Shown here: piece after piece, positions 50,290 through 58,337 of the stretch
How the letters are laid out: every line of letters begins with the position of its first letter
Numbering within the stretch: the stretch's first letter is position 1
Assembly (NCBI RefSeq): GCF_020616155.1
Contig: NZ_CP085530.1
Span: forward strand, 263,501-327,500
DNA: 64,000 bases
Reading direction: 5' to 3'
Origin: Vogesella sp. XCS3
GTDB taxonomy: Bacteria > Pseudomonadota > Gammaproteobacteria > Burkholderiales > Chromobacteriaceae
Made by a program: the position numbers and the translations under genes
The notes under the pieces: generated by a model
The model's database searches: none
What the model was told of the DNA's origin: nothing
The model's input: the letters and a program-made list of their open reading frames with translations, nothing else

Positions 50290-51025
50290 AAAAGATTATC
50301 TGGCTGGCCGCGTGGTGCTGGTTACCGGTGCTACCCAGGGCATAGGCCGCGAAACGGCACTGGCCGCCGCCGCCCACGGTGCTACCGTAGTATTGTTGGC
50401 GCGCAGCGTGAAAGGCCTGGAAAAGGTATACGACGAAATCGTAGCGGCAGGCGGCCCGGAACCGGTAGCCATCCCGCTGGATCTGCTCAAGGCCAGCGAT
50501 GACGACTTCAACACCATGGCCTACCAGATCAAGCACGCGGTAGGCCGCCTCGATGGCATCGTGCACTGCGCCGCGCACTTTTACGCGCTGTCGCCGCTGG
50601 TGGACCAGCGCATTGACGAATGGATGAACCAGTACCGCATCAACACGGTAGCGCCGTTTGCGCTGACCCGTGCCTGCATGCCGCTGCTCACTAGCGCAGC
50701 CGATGCCAGCGTGGTGTTTGTGGGTGAAACCCACGGCCAGCAGCCGGGGCCATTCTGGGGTGCGTTTGGCGCGTCCAAGGCCGGCGTGGGCTATCTGATG
50801 CAGGTGGCGGCGTCCGAGTGGGACGTGTACCCGAACCTGCGGGTAAACCTGTTGGTGCCAGGCCCGGTGAACTCGCCGCAGCGCACGCGCACCCACCCTG
50901 GCGAAGCCAAGAGCGAGCGTGGCGAGCTGGCCGACCTGATGCCGCACATGCTGTACTGGCTAGGCGGCGCCAGCCGTGGCCGCAGTGGCGAAACCACGGT
51001 GCTGGATTTGCGCACTATTGCATAA
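50273..51025 (+). CDS. YciK-like SDR lacking the catalytic tyrosine
   Basis: This 250-residue SDR resembles YciK. It keeps the cofactor motif TGATQGIG (18-25) but the usual catalytic YxxxK reads FGASK, with Phe165 in place of Tyr and Lys169 retained; the usual Ser is replaced by the GET stretch (151-153), and the NNAG motif reads HCAA. It therefore may bind NAD(P) without classical reductase activity. It overlaps hpnE by 17 bases and is 9 bases from the next gene, so it is probably translated with the squalene genes. A normal enzyme with altered chemistry cannot be excluded. Confidence 0.82.
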   Translation: MTQTFEKDYLAGRVVLVTGATQGIGRETALAAAAHGATVVLLARSVKGLEKVYDEIVAAGGPEPVAIPLDLLKASDDDFNTMAYQIKHAVGRLDGIVHCAAHFYALSPLVDQRIDEWMNQYRINTVAPFALTRACMPLLTSAADASVVFVGETHGQQPGPFWGAFGASKAGVGYLMQVAASEWDVYPNLRVNLLVPGPVNSPQRTRTHPGEAKSERGELADLMPHMLYWLGGASRGRSGETTVLDLRTIA

Positions 51026-51034
51026 GGATACTGA

Positions 51035-51706
51035 ATGCGGGCTTATCTGTTACTGCCCATGCTGGTGTTGCTCACCGGTTGCAACTGGGTCATGAATGTC
51101 AGCGGGCTGGCGGCCGAGTCCAACAAGGCGATAGGTGCGTCTTGTCGGCAGACCGGCCGTTCGCTGGAGGAGTGTTACAACCGTAACCCCGACGCAGATA
51201 AGGCGCAGGTGTATGCCGGCTGGCGCGAAATGCACGAGTACATGACCAAGAACAAGCTGGAAACGGTGACTCCGCCACCCGACCCTGTCTTGCCGCCTGC
51301 CGCGGCTGCCGAAGCATCGGCACCGCCGCCTGCGCCCGCAGGCGAAGCGGCGCATGGCGACCCGGCTCAAAAAAAAAGTGATCAGCCTGTAGCTGCCCCG
51401 GCGGCGCACGGCGGCGCAGCGGCTCCGGCACACGGTGCTGCCGCTGCGGCACCTGCAGTGCCCGCTGGCAAACGGGTGATTACCAATGAAGAGGCCGAAG
51501 AGCTGGCCAAGCACGACCCGCTGATTGACTCCATCCTGTCTACCGTACGCGGGGCCGAGAAGGTCGAAAATGCCGACAAAGGCGCGCCTAGCGCCACCGA
51601 CAACCGTCTGCTGAATATCCTGAACGACCTGGAAGCCGAGAAAAGCGGCACCGCCCCGGCCGCCAAACCCGCACCTGCCCCGGCCAAACCCGCCGCATCA
51701 CACTAG
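51035..51706 (+). CDS. Putative lipoprotein with Ala/Pro-rich linker
   Basis: The 223-residue product has a lipoprotein signal peptide (LLLPMLVLLTGC, lipidated Cys16). A short N-terminal domain with a Cys pair (ASCRQTGRSLEECYNRNP) is followed by a low-complexity Ala/Pro/His linker (about 80-150) and a C-terminal helical part (ITNEEAEELAKHDPLIDSIL). I do not recognise a family. It follows the SDR by nine bases and may belong to the same transcript. Confidence 0.7.
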   Translation: MRAYLLLPMLVLLTGCNWVMNVSGLAAESNKAIGASCRQTGRSLEECYNRNPDADKAQVYAGWREMHEYMTKNKLETVTPPPDPVLPPAAAAEASAPPPAPAGEAAHGDPAQKKSDQPVAAPAAHGGAAAPAHGAAAAAPAVPAGKRVITNEEAEELAKHDPLIDSILSTVRGAEKVENADKGAPSATDNRLLNILNDLEAEKSGTAPAAKPAPAPAKPAASH

Positions 51707-51756
51707 CCTGCGCTGGCTGCCGTGACCTGACGGCAGGACTGGCTCATAATTCCCCC

Positions 51757-53127
51757 ATGGCAAAACTCAAAACGCAATATCAATGCGGCGAGTGCGGTGG
51801 CACCTCGCCCAAATGGCAAGGCCAGTGTCCGCACTGCGGCGCCTGGAACAGCCTGGCCGAAACCGTGGCCACCCCGCCTGCTGCTGCGGCCAACGCGCGC
51901 TTCCAGAGCTGGACTGCGCAAACGCAGCCGGTACAGCAGCTGTCGCAAGTACAGGCCGCCGAAGTGCCGCGCGAATCGTGCGGTATCGAAGAGCTGGACC
52001 GTGTACTGGGCGGCGGCATCGTGAAAGGTGCTGTCATCCTGCTGGGCGGCGACCCCGGCATTGGCAAATCCACATTGCTGCTGCAGGCGCTGGCGACCAT
52101 CGGTGCCAACCGCAAGGTGCTGTACGTATCCGGCGAGGAATCGCCGCAGCAGATTGCCCTGCGTGCCAGCCGCCTGGCGGTGGATGCCAGCCGCGTGCGG
52201 CTGCTGTCCGAAATCCGCCTGGAAGCCATCATCCCCGCACTGCAGGCCGAAATGCCCGAAGTGGCGGTGATCGACTCCATCCAGACGCTGTATTCCGACC
52301 AGGTGACGTCGGCCCCCGGCTCGGTATCGCAGGTACGCGAGTGCGCGGCGCAGCTGACGCGTATCGCCAAGCAAAGCGGCATTACCATTATTCTGGTGGG
52401 CCACGTCACCAAGGAAGGCTCGCTGGCCGGCCCGCGCGTGCTGGAGCACATCGTGGATACCGTGCTGTATTTCGAGGGCGATAGCCACTCCAGCTACCGC
52501 ATGATCCGCGCCATCAAGAACCGCTTTGGCGCGGCCAACGAGCTGGGCGTGTTCGCCATGACCGACCGCGGCCTGCGTGGCGTGTCCAACCCGTCGGCCA
52601 TTTTCTTGTCCAGCTACCGCGACGACGTGTCCGGCTCCTGCGTGCTAGTGACGCAAGAGGGCAGCCGCCCGCTGCTGGTGGAAATCCAGGCGCTGGTGGA
52701 CGACGCGCACGGCTTCCAGCCCAAGCGCCTGAGCGTGGGCCTGGAGCAAAACCGCCTGGCCATGCTGATGGCGGTGCTGAACCGCCACGCCAGCATTGCC
52801 TGCTTCGACCAGGACGTGTTCCTGAACGCGGTGGGCGGGGTGAAGATCAACGAACCGGCCGCCGACCTGGCGGTGATTCTGGCCATGGTATCGTCGCTGC
52901 GGAACAAGCCGCTGCCCGAGAAACTGGTGGTGTTTGGCGAGGTGGGGTTGTCTGGCGAGGTGCGCCCGGTGGCGCGCGGCCAGGAGCGCCTGAAAGAGGC
53001 CGCCAAGCTGGGCTTCGAGCGCGCCATCGTGCCGGCGGCCAACAAGCCGCGCCAGGACATAGAAGGCCTGGAAGTCATCGCGGTCGAGCGCCTGTCCGAG
53101 GCGGTCGATTTTTGCATTCGTCGCTAA
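51757..53127 (+). CDS. radA: DNA repair protein RadA
   Basis: This 456-residue RecA-like helicase helps branch migration in recombinational repair and natural transformation. It has an N-terminal zinc finger (C10, C13, C24, C27), Walker A GGDPGIGKST (97-106), Walker B VAVIDSIQ, the RadA-specific KNRFG motif near residue 250, and a C-terminal Lon-like domain (GGVKINEPAADLAVILA). Because RadA extends strand invasion of incoming DNA in transformable bacteria, its presence is compatible with, but no proof of, natural competence. Confidence 0.95.
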   Translation: MAKLKTQYQCGECGGTSPKWQGQCPHCGAWNSLAETVATPPAAAANARFQSWTAQTQPVQQLSQVQAAEVPRESCGIEELDRVLGGGIVKGAVILLGGDPGIGKSTLLLQALATIGANRKVLYVSGEESPQQIALRASRLAVDASRVRLLSEIRLEAIIPALQAEMPEVAVIDSIQTLYSDQVTSAPGSVSQVRECAAQLTRIAKQSGITIILVGHVTKEGSLAGPRVLEHIVDTVLYFEGDSHSSYRMIRAIKNRFGAANELGVFAMTDRGLRGVSNPSAIFLSSYRDDVSGSCVLVTQEGSRPLLVEIQALVDDAHGFQPKRLSVGLEQNRLAMLMAVLNRHASIACFDQDVFLNAVGGVKINEPAADLAVILAMVSSLRNKPLPEKLVVFGEVGLSGEVRPVARGQERLKEAAKLGFERAIVPAANKPRQDIEGLEVIAVERLSEAVDFCIRR

Positions 53128-53135
53128 GGAACCTC

Positions 53136-53696
53136 ATGAGTGCCAGCCCAGAACAGATAGAAGCCGAGCGCCCCTGGCTGCTGCGCTACGCCCGCGCCCA
53201 GCTGCAAGACCAGGCCGCCGCCGAAGACGCGGTGCAGGAAGCCCTGTTGGCCGCACTGGAGGGGCGCGAGCGTTTTGCCGGCCAGGCCAGCGTGCGTACC
53301 TGGCTTATCTCCATACTGCGCTTCAAGCTGGTGGATACCATACGTCGCCAGCAGCGCGAGGTAGCCACCGACCTGAGCGAAAACACCGACCTGTCCGACC
53401 TGGATGGCCTGTTTGATGGCCAGGGTGCGTGGCAGCAGGCGGTGCGCGCCTGGGGTGTGCCGGAAGAGGGGCTGTTGGCCAAGCAGTTCTGGCAGGTATA
53501 CCAGCACTGCGCGCAGGCGATGCCCAAGCGCACCGCCATGGTGTTTGCCATGCGCGAGGTGATGGATATGGACATCGCCGAGATTTGTCAGAACTTATCG
53601 ATAACAGCGACTAATTGCTCTGTGATGTTGTACCGCGCGCGCATGAGCTTGCGCGAATGCCTTGAGCTACGCTGGTTCCAGAAGGAGGGGGCGTGA
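53136..53696 (+). CDS. ECF-type sigma-70 factor
   Basis: This 186-residue sigma factor has region 2 (AAEDAVQEALLAALEGRERFAGQASVRTWL...RRQQRE) and region 4 (AMPKRTAMVFAMREVMDMDIAEICQNLSIT...RARMSLRECLE) joined by a short linker, with no region 1 or 3. The start at 53136 has TAAGGA seven bases upstream and lies 8 bases after radA. A 58-residue zinc-type anti-sigma gene overlaps its stop. The pair resembles the Neisseria Ecf/MseR module that responds to oxidants, but the target promoter is not visible here. Confidence 0.88.
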   Translation: MSASPEQIEAERPWLLRYARAQLQDQAAAEDAVQEALLAALEGRERFAGQASVRTWLISILRFKLVDTIRRQQREVATDLSENTDLSDLDGLFDGQGAWQQAVRAWGVPEEGLLAKQFWQVYQHCAQAMPKRTAMVFAMREVMDMDIAEICQNLSITATNCSVMLYRARMSLRECLELRWFQKEGA

Positions 53697-53872
53697 TGGG
53701 GATGAGCTGCAAACAGGCTAGCCGCCTGATTTCTGATGGCATGGACCGCCCGCTGAGCCGCAGCGAACAAGTGCGTTTGTCGTTTCACCTGCTGTTGTGC
53801 CGCAATTGCCGGCATTTTCGTCAGCAAATGCAGCAGCTGCGTAGCGGTATCCGCCGCGCCCGCGACGAATAA
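53696..53872 (+). CDS. Mini anti-sigma factor with ZAS-type zinc-binding motif
   Basis: This 58-residue protein is encoded by an ATG overlapping the last base of the sigma gene's TGA stop (a GTG three bases earlier is an alternative). It contains His31-x3-Cys35-x2-Cys38, the HxxxCxxC core of zinc anti-sigma (ZAS) domains, in the context SFHLLLCRNCRHF. Such proteins hold an ECF sigma factor inactive until the cysteines are oxidised. It is much shorter than usual ZAS proteins and lacks any membrane segment. Confidence 0.8.
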   Translation: MGMSCKQASRLISDGMDRPLSRSEQVRLSFHLLLCRNCRHFRQQMQQLRSGIRRARDE

Positions 53873-53914
53873 GGGCAGGGCGTGTGGCCAGCTAGGCCGC
53901 GGACGATGCCTCTA

Positions 53915-53949
53915 AAAAGACGGCCAGCGTGCTACCCGCCGCTGGCCGT
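53915..53949 (-). terminator. Terminator of the DUF2325 gene
   Basis: ACGGCCAGCG (53920-53929) and CGCTGGCCGT (53940-53949) pair; on the minus strand the stem is followed by CTTTTTAG. Confidence 0.8.
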
Positions 53950-54006
53950 ATCACATGAAGAGGAAGCGATCGTCCGCGTACGGACTCGTTATGTCTGGTG
54001 TGCAGC

Positions 54007-54369
54007 TTAGTGCTTGCGCACCTTGCCGCTGCTACCGGGTTTCTGGCAGGCATTGGGGCAGCTGGCACAGTGCTGTTTTTCGGTAAAGCCGACACAGTTC
54101 AGCTGCTGCTTCAGCGAGCATACCGAGCGGCGGCAGGCGATGAAGCGCACTTTTTCTTCGTTGGCCAGCTCGCGAAAGTGCTTCATCACGTTGTGGCCCA
54201 GAAAGTCGGTAAACAGGATCAGCAGGTCGGTGCCGGCCGGCAGGCGGTCCAGCTTGCGCTGGTGCGAGCTGTTACGGCCGCTCAGGTGTTTGTGGATGCT
54301 GATGCCGAACTCGTCCAGCACCCCCGGGATATTGCCCAAAGTATCTGCTCCTACCAGCATGGCATTCAT
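54007..54369 (-). CDS. DUF2325 protein with clustered cysteines
   Basis: The 120-residue product has a Rossmann-like N-terminal part (MLVGADTLGNIPGVLDEFG) and LLILFTDFLGHNVMKHF, as in DUF2325 proteins, which often occur in iron-regulated loci. Six cysteines (79, 84, 92, 101, 104, 108) crowd the C-terminal third, more than I would expect for the family, and could bind iron, zinc or a cluster. The start at 54369 has AGGAG ten bases upstream; longer frames are unlikely. It is divergent from the TonB receptor across a region with Fur-like sites. Confidence 0.8.
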   Translation of the reverse strand: MNAMLVGADTLGNIPGVLDEFGISIHKHLSGRNSSHQRKLDRLPAGTDLLILFTDFLGHNVMKHFRELANEEKVRFIACRRSVCSLKQQLNCVGFTEKQHCASCPNACQKPGSSGKVRKH

Positions 54370-54414
54370 GTCATCCGCTCCTGCATTGATTGATTCGATG
54401 GCTGGATGATATCC

Positions 54415-54448
54415 ATTCTCATTCTTGTTATCAAGAATAATTCTCATT
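54415..54448. promoter_or_regulatory. Fur-box-like region upstream of the DUF2325 gene
   Basis: ATTCTCATT occurs twice (54415-54423 and 54440-54448), separated by CTTGTTATCAAGAATA, i.e. on the minus strand AATGAGAAT repeats around a GATAAC core. Such AATGAGAAT arrays are typical of Fur-bound siderophore promoters. Confidence 0.7.
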
Positions 54449-54540
54449 AAAAGTTTGTGACTGTCGCGCAAATATGACATTGGCCGCAGTGGCGCGGGTC
54501 ATCTCCGCTTTGTCCGCCTTTGTAGCAGGGTTGATGCTGT

Positions 54541-54560
54541 AAATAACAATCAGTATTATT
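54541..54560. promoter_or_regulatory. Fur-box-like site upstream of the TonB receptor
   Basis: AAATAACAATCAGTATTATT has the A/T-rich, near-palindromic spacing of a Fur site (ATAAcAATcagTATTAT) and lies 69 bases upstream of the receptor start. Confidence 0.55.
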
Positions 54561-54628
54561 CGCGCCCCATTACAACAGCCGTGCCGCCAAGACGGCTACG
54601 GCAGCCAACCCTCTCCGGACCCGAACGC

Positions 54629-56689
54629 ATGATGCACACCCTTACCCCCCGAACCCTGCCGCTCTTGGTACTGGCCGCGCTGGCCGGCCCGGCGCTGGCC
54701 GACGTGACCCTGCCCACAGTCACCGTTAGCGCAGACGAGGCCGCTGCTAGCGCCGCCCGCCTGCCGGACGTCACCACCGCCACCCGTACCCGCACGCCGG
54801 CCAAACTGGTACCGCAAACCATCGATAGCGTGAAAACCGAACAGATCACTGCCTACGGCCAGCGCAGCCTCAGCCAGGCGCTGGTCGGCGTGCCGGGCGT
54901 AGACGCCAGCGGCGATACCCGCTTCGATGGCGTTACCATCCGTGGCTTTGGCGCCGGTACCGATATGTATCTGGATGGTTTTCGCGACGACATGCAGTAC
55001 ACCCGCGACCTGGGCAATATTGAACGGGTAGAGGTGCTGAAGGGCCCGGCAGCCGTACTGTACGGCCGTGGCAGTAGCGGCGGCATCGTCAACCGCATCA
55101 GCAAGCGCCCGCAAAAAGGCTTGCCGTCTACCCTCAGCGCCGAAGTGGGCAGCCATGACCGCTACCGCCTGCAGGCCGACCTGAACGGCGAGTGGCGCGA
55201 TGATGTGCGCGTGCGCCTGAACGCCGCGCAAGAAGAGTACGGCAGCTTCCGCAACGGTGTGGAGGGCAGCCGCAAGCTGTTTGCGCCGTCGCTGAACTGG
55301 CGCCTGGCACCGGACCTGAACTGGCTGTTGCAGTACGAATATAACGAGCACACCCGCACGCCCGACCGCGGCATCCCCGGCGTGAACGGTGCACCGGCCA
55401 ATGTGCCGCTGGAAAGCGTGTATAGCGACACCCGCCGCGATAGCATCCACGACGTGTCGCAGTCGCTGCGCTCGCGCCTGAGTTACGACCTCAACGCGCA
55501 GTGGCAGCTGCGTCACCTGCTGGGCCTGATCCGCCTGGATAGCCAGTTCGACAATACCTACGTTACCGGCGTCAGCGGTAACAATGTGAACCGCCAGCGC
55601 TGGCAGCAAGACCTGAAGGCCGACAACCTGCTCAGCCAGACCGAGCTGGAAGGCGAGGTCTACAGCGGCAACGTCAAGCACCAGCTGCTGCTGGGTGTCG
55701 ATCAAGGCTGGCAGGAGCGCAGCCCCAAGCTGTACAACAACGCCAGCACTATCGCTGCGGCCAACCTGTATCGCCCAGCGACCCTTGCACAGTACAACGG
55801 CGCCATGCGCGTCAACAGCGACGCCCAGCACCGCGTGCGCAGCCGCGGCGTGTACGCGCAAGACCAGCTGACGCTGGGCGATTGGCAATTGCTGGCCGGC
55901 CTGCGCCACGACGTGTTCCATGTGAGCAGCCGCCGCGTTGATACCGGCGCCAGCGAGTCGCGCAACAGCAGCAGCCTCAGCCCGCGCCTGGGCGTGGTGT
56001 GGAACGGCCTGCCGGCGCACGCGCTGTACGCCAGCTACAGCAAGACCTTTGCCCCGGTGGGCGGTAGCCTGATCGGCCTGACGCCGGGCAGCCAGGGCAA
56101 TACGCTGGACCCGGAATACACCCGCCTGTACGAAACCGGCATCAAGAGCGACTGGCTGGGCAACCGTGTGGCCACCACGCTGTCGCTGTACCGTCTGGAG
56201 CTGTACAACCGCCGCACCACCGACCCGGCCGACCCCAGCCGCACCATCCTCAACGGCCTGCAACGCAGCGAAGGCGTGGAGCTGAGCGCCCAGGCCCGCT
56301 TGCCGGGCCAGGCCTATCTGCGTGGCGGTGTGGCGGTGCAGGATGCCAGCCTGGTGCGTGCCGAGCCGGCCAACCAGGGCAAGCGCCCGGCCAACGTGTC
56401 CAAGCATAACGGCAGCCTGTTCGTGGGCGTGGACGCCAGCCAGGGCTGGTTTGGCGAGGTGGGCGTTACGGCGGTAGGCAAGCGCTTTGCCGACAGTGCC
56501 AACACCACGGTGCTGCCGGGCTACCAGCGCTGGGACGCCCGCGCCGGCTACCGCCAGAAAGCGTGGGACGCCACCTTGGCGGTGGAAAACCTGAGCGATC
56601 GCCGCTACTTCGTCAGCGCCACCTCCAGCGCGCAGATCATGCCGGGCAACCCGCGCCAGTTCCAGCTGAGCACGCGTTACCGCTTCTGA
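54629..56689 (+). CDS. TonB-dependent siderophore receptor
   Basis: This outer-membrane protein of about 686 residues has a signal peptide (LPLLVLAALAGPALA), the plug domain (QALVGVPGVDASGDTRFDGVTIRGFG, VEVLKGPAAVLYGRGSSGGIVNRISKRP) and a 22-strand barrel ending in the C-terminal Phe of LSTRYRF. The TIRGFG and VLYGRGSSGG segments are typical of ferric-siderophore receptors of the FhuA/FcuA group. Two adjacent ATG codons (54629, 54632) are possible starts, neither with a strong ribosome site. The Fur-like region and neighbour suggest iron control. No siderophore synthesis genes are in the window. Confidence 0.9.
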   Translation: MMHTLTPRTLPLLVLAALAGPALADVTLPTVTVSADEAAASAARLPDVTTATRTRTPAKLVPQTIDSVKTEQITAYGQRSLSQALVGVPGVDASGDTRFDGVTIRGFGAGTDMYLDGFRDDMQYTRDLGNIERVEVLKGPAAVLYGRGSSGGIVNRISKRPQKGLPSTLSAEVGSHDRYRLQADLNGEWRDDVRVRLNAAQEEYGSFRNGVEGSRKLFAPSLNWRLAPDLNWLLQYEYNEHTRTPDRGIPGVNGAPANVPLESVYSDTRRDSIHDVSQSLRSRLSYDLNAQWQLRHLLGLIRLDSQFDNTYVTGVSGNNVNRQRWQQDLKADNLLSQTELEGEVYSGNVKHQLLLGVDQGWQERSPKLYNNASTIAAANLYRPATLAQYNGAMRVNSDAQHRVRSRGVYAQDQLTLGDWQLLAGLRHDVFHVSSRRVDTGASESRNSSSLSPRLGVVWNGLPAHALYASYSKTFAPVGGSLIGLTPGSQGNTLDPEYTRLYETGIKSDWLGNRVATTLSLYRLELYNRRTTDPADPSRTILNGLQRSEGVELSAQARLPGQAYLRGGVAVQDASLVRAEPANQGKRPANVSKHNGSLFVGVDASQGWFGEVGVTAVGKRFADSANTTVLPGYQRWDARAGYRQKAWDATLAVENLSDRRYFVSATSSAQIMPGNPRQFQLSTRYRF

Positions 56690-56695
56690 GTGGTG

Positions 56696-56789
56696 TAGTG
56701 CCCCGTTAACGCACAAGGCCTGCCGGCAATGCCGGCAGGCCTTGTGCGCATCTTGCGGCCAACCTTGCGCCAGGCGTTAACAGGCCCTA
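56696..56789. repeat. Short GTTAACAGGC element with internal 17-bp hairpin
   Basis: This 94-base spacer starts TAGTGCCCCGTTAACGC and ends GCGTTAACAGGCCCTA, an inverted pair of the ends of the 59528 element. Inside are a 17-bp hairpin (GCACAAGGCCTGCCGGC at 56711-56727 with its complement at 56731-56747) and one TGCGGCCAAC word (56754-56763). The right end supplies the emrB stop codon (complement of CTA at 56787-56789). The hairpin could act as terminator for both convergent genes, though it lacks T runs. Confidence 0.6.
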
Positions 56790-58328
56790 GTGCGCCTGGC
56801 TGGTGTCGGCCACGCGGGTGGGGCGCGGTGCCAGCCAGATCATGCAGGCGGCCAGCACGAAAGACAGGCCGGACAGCCAGAACAGCTCGTTGGTAGACAG
56901 CATGATGCTTTGCGACTGGATCAGCTGCCCCAGTTGCTGTCGACCGGCATCGATACTGCCACCGCCCAGCTGCTGCAGCGCCTGAGGGCTGCTGTCTACC
57001 AGTGCTGTCAGTTCGGCGTGGTAACCGCTTGCCTTGTCGTCCCACGCGGTGGTGACGATGGAGGTGGCAAAGGCGCCGGACAGCGTACGCATGAAGCTCA
57101 TCAGGCCGGCGGCCGACGCCATTTCTTCCGGTTCCACGCTGGCCATGGCCAGGCCGGTGAGCGGCACAAAGAAAAACGGCATGCCCAGGCCCTGGAACAG
57201 CAAGGGCAGCGCCACTTGCCAGAAATCCATGTCGGTAGTGGCAAAGCTGCGGTACAGGGTGACCGCCCCCAGCCACATCACGCCGGCAAATACAAGCGGG
57301 CGCGGGTCCATCTTTTGCGACAGCTGCGCGGCCAACGGCGCCACCAGCACCGCCAGAATGCCGCTCATCGCGGTGGCGTGGCCGGCCTCGGTGGCGGTGT
57401 AGCCCATATAGGCCTGCAGCCACTGCGGCGTCAGCACCGTGGCGCCAAAGAACGAGCCGAACGCCAGCGAAATGGTGGCCACGCTCACCCAGTAGCCGCG
57501 GTGGCGGAACACACGCAGGTTCACTACCGGGTTGCGCTCGGTCAGCTCCCAGATCATAAAGGCGGCAAAGCCGATGGCGCTGACCACGGCCAGGCCCACG
57601 ATGATGGGCGAGCCGAACCAGTCCAGGTTCTTGCCTTCGTCGATCATGATCTGGAACGCGCCCACCCACAGCACCAGCAGCGCCAGGCCTATGGTGTCAA
57701 AACGCATCTTCATGAGGGGGCTCTGGTAGCGTTTCAGCAGCCCCCAGCCAAAGTAGCCGCAGGCAATGGCAATGGGCACGTTGATGTAGAAGATCCACGG
57801 CCAGCTGGCTTCGTCGCACAACCAGCCACCCAGAATGGGGCCCATGATCGGCGCCACCAGCGTGGTCATGCTCCACAGGCCGATGGCGGCACCGGCTTTT
57901 TCCTTGGGGAAGATCTGCAGCAGTAGTGTCTGCGACATCGGCATCAGCGGGCCGCCGGCCAGGCCTTGCAGCACGCGGAACAGGATCAGCATTTCCAGCG
58001 AGGTGGCCATACCGCACAGCAACGAAAACACGCCGAACAGTATCATGGCACCGGCAAACAGCCGTACGGTGCCAAAGCGTGCTGCCAGCCAGCCGGTAAG
58101 CGGTACGGTAATGGCCTCGGCCACTGCGTACGAGGTAATGACGTAAGTGCCCTGGCTGGACGACACGCCCAGGCTGCCGGCGATATTGGGTACCGACACG
58201 TTGGCGATGGTGGTGTCCAGCACGGCCACGAAGTTGGCCGCGGCCAGCAGCAGGGCCGCCAGCCATAGCTGGCCACCTTGCAGCGGCACAATCGGCGCAG
58301 AAGCGGGTGGGGAGTGGGGCGCAGACAT
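56787..58328 (-). CDS. emrB: DHA2-family multidrug efflux permease, EmrB-like
   Basis: This 513-residue protein has about 14 membrane segments and DHA2 landmarks: VLDTTIANVSVPNIAGSLG in helix 1, LIFRVLQGLAGGPLMPMSQT (motif in helices 3-4) and GPILGGWLCD in the periplasmic/helix-5 region. It exports hydrophobic drugs with protons, working with the periplasmic adaptor (next gene, 9-base gap) and outer-membrane channel (NodT-like). It is the last gene of the minus-strand operon. Its stop codon lies within a repeat end. Confidence 0.92.
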   Translation of the reverse strand: MSAPHSPPASAPIVPLQGGQLWLAALLLAAANFVAVLDTTIANVSVPNIAGSLGVSSSQGTYVITSYAVAEAITVPLTGWLAARFGTVRLFAGAMILFGVFSLLCGMATSLEMLILFRVLQGLAGGPLMPMSQTLLLQIFPKEKAGAAIGLWSMTTLVAPIMGPILGGWLCDEASWPWIFYINVPIAIACGYFGWGLLKRYQSPLMKMRFDTIGLALLVLWVGAFQIMIDEGKNLDWFGSPIIVGLAVVSAIGFAAFMIWELTERNPVVNLRVFRHRGYWVSVATISLAFGSFFGATVLTPQWLQAYMGYTATEAGHATAMSGILAVLVAPLAAQLSQKMDPRPLVFAGVMWLGAVTLYRSFATTDMDFWQVALPLLFQGLGMPFFFVPLTGLAMASVEPEEMASAAGLMSFMRTLSGAFATSIVTTAWDDKASGYHAELTALVDSSPQALQQLGGGSIDAGRQQLGQLIQSQSIMLSTNELFWLSGLSFVLAACMIWLAPRPTRVADTSQAH

Positions 58329-58337
58329 GCGGCTTCC

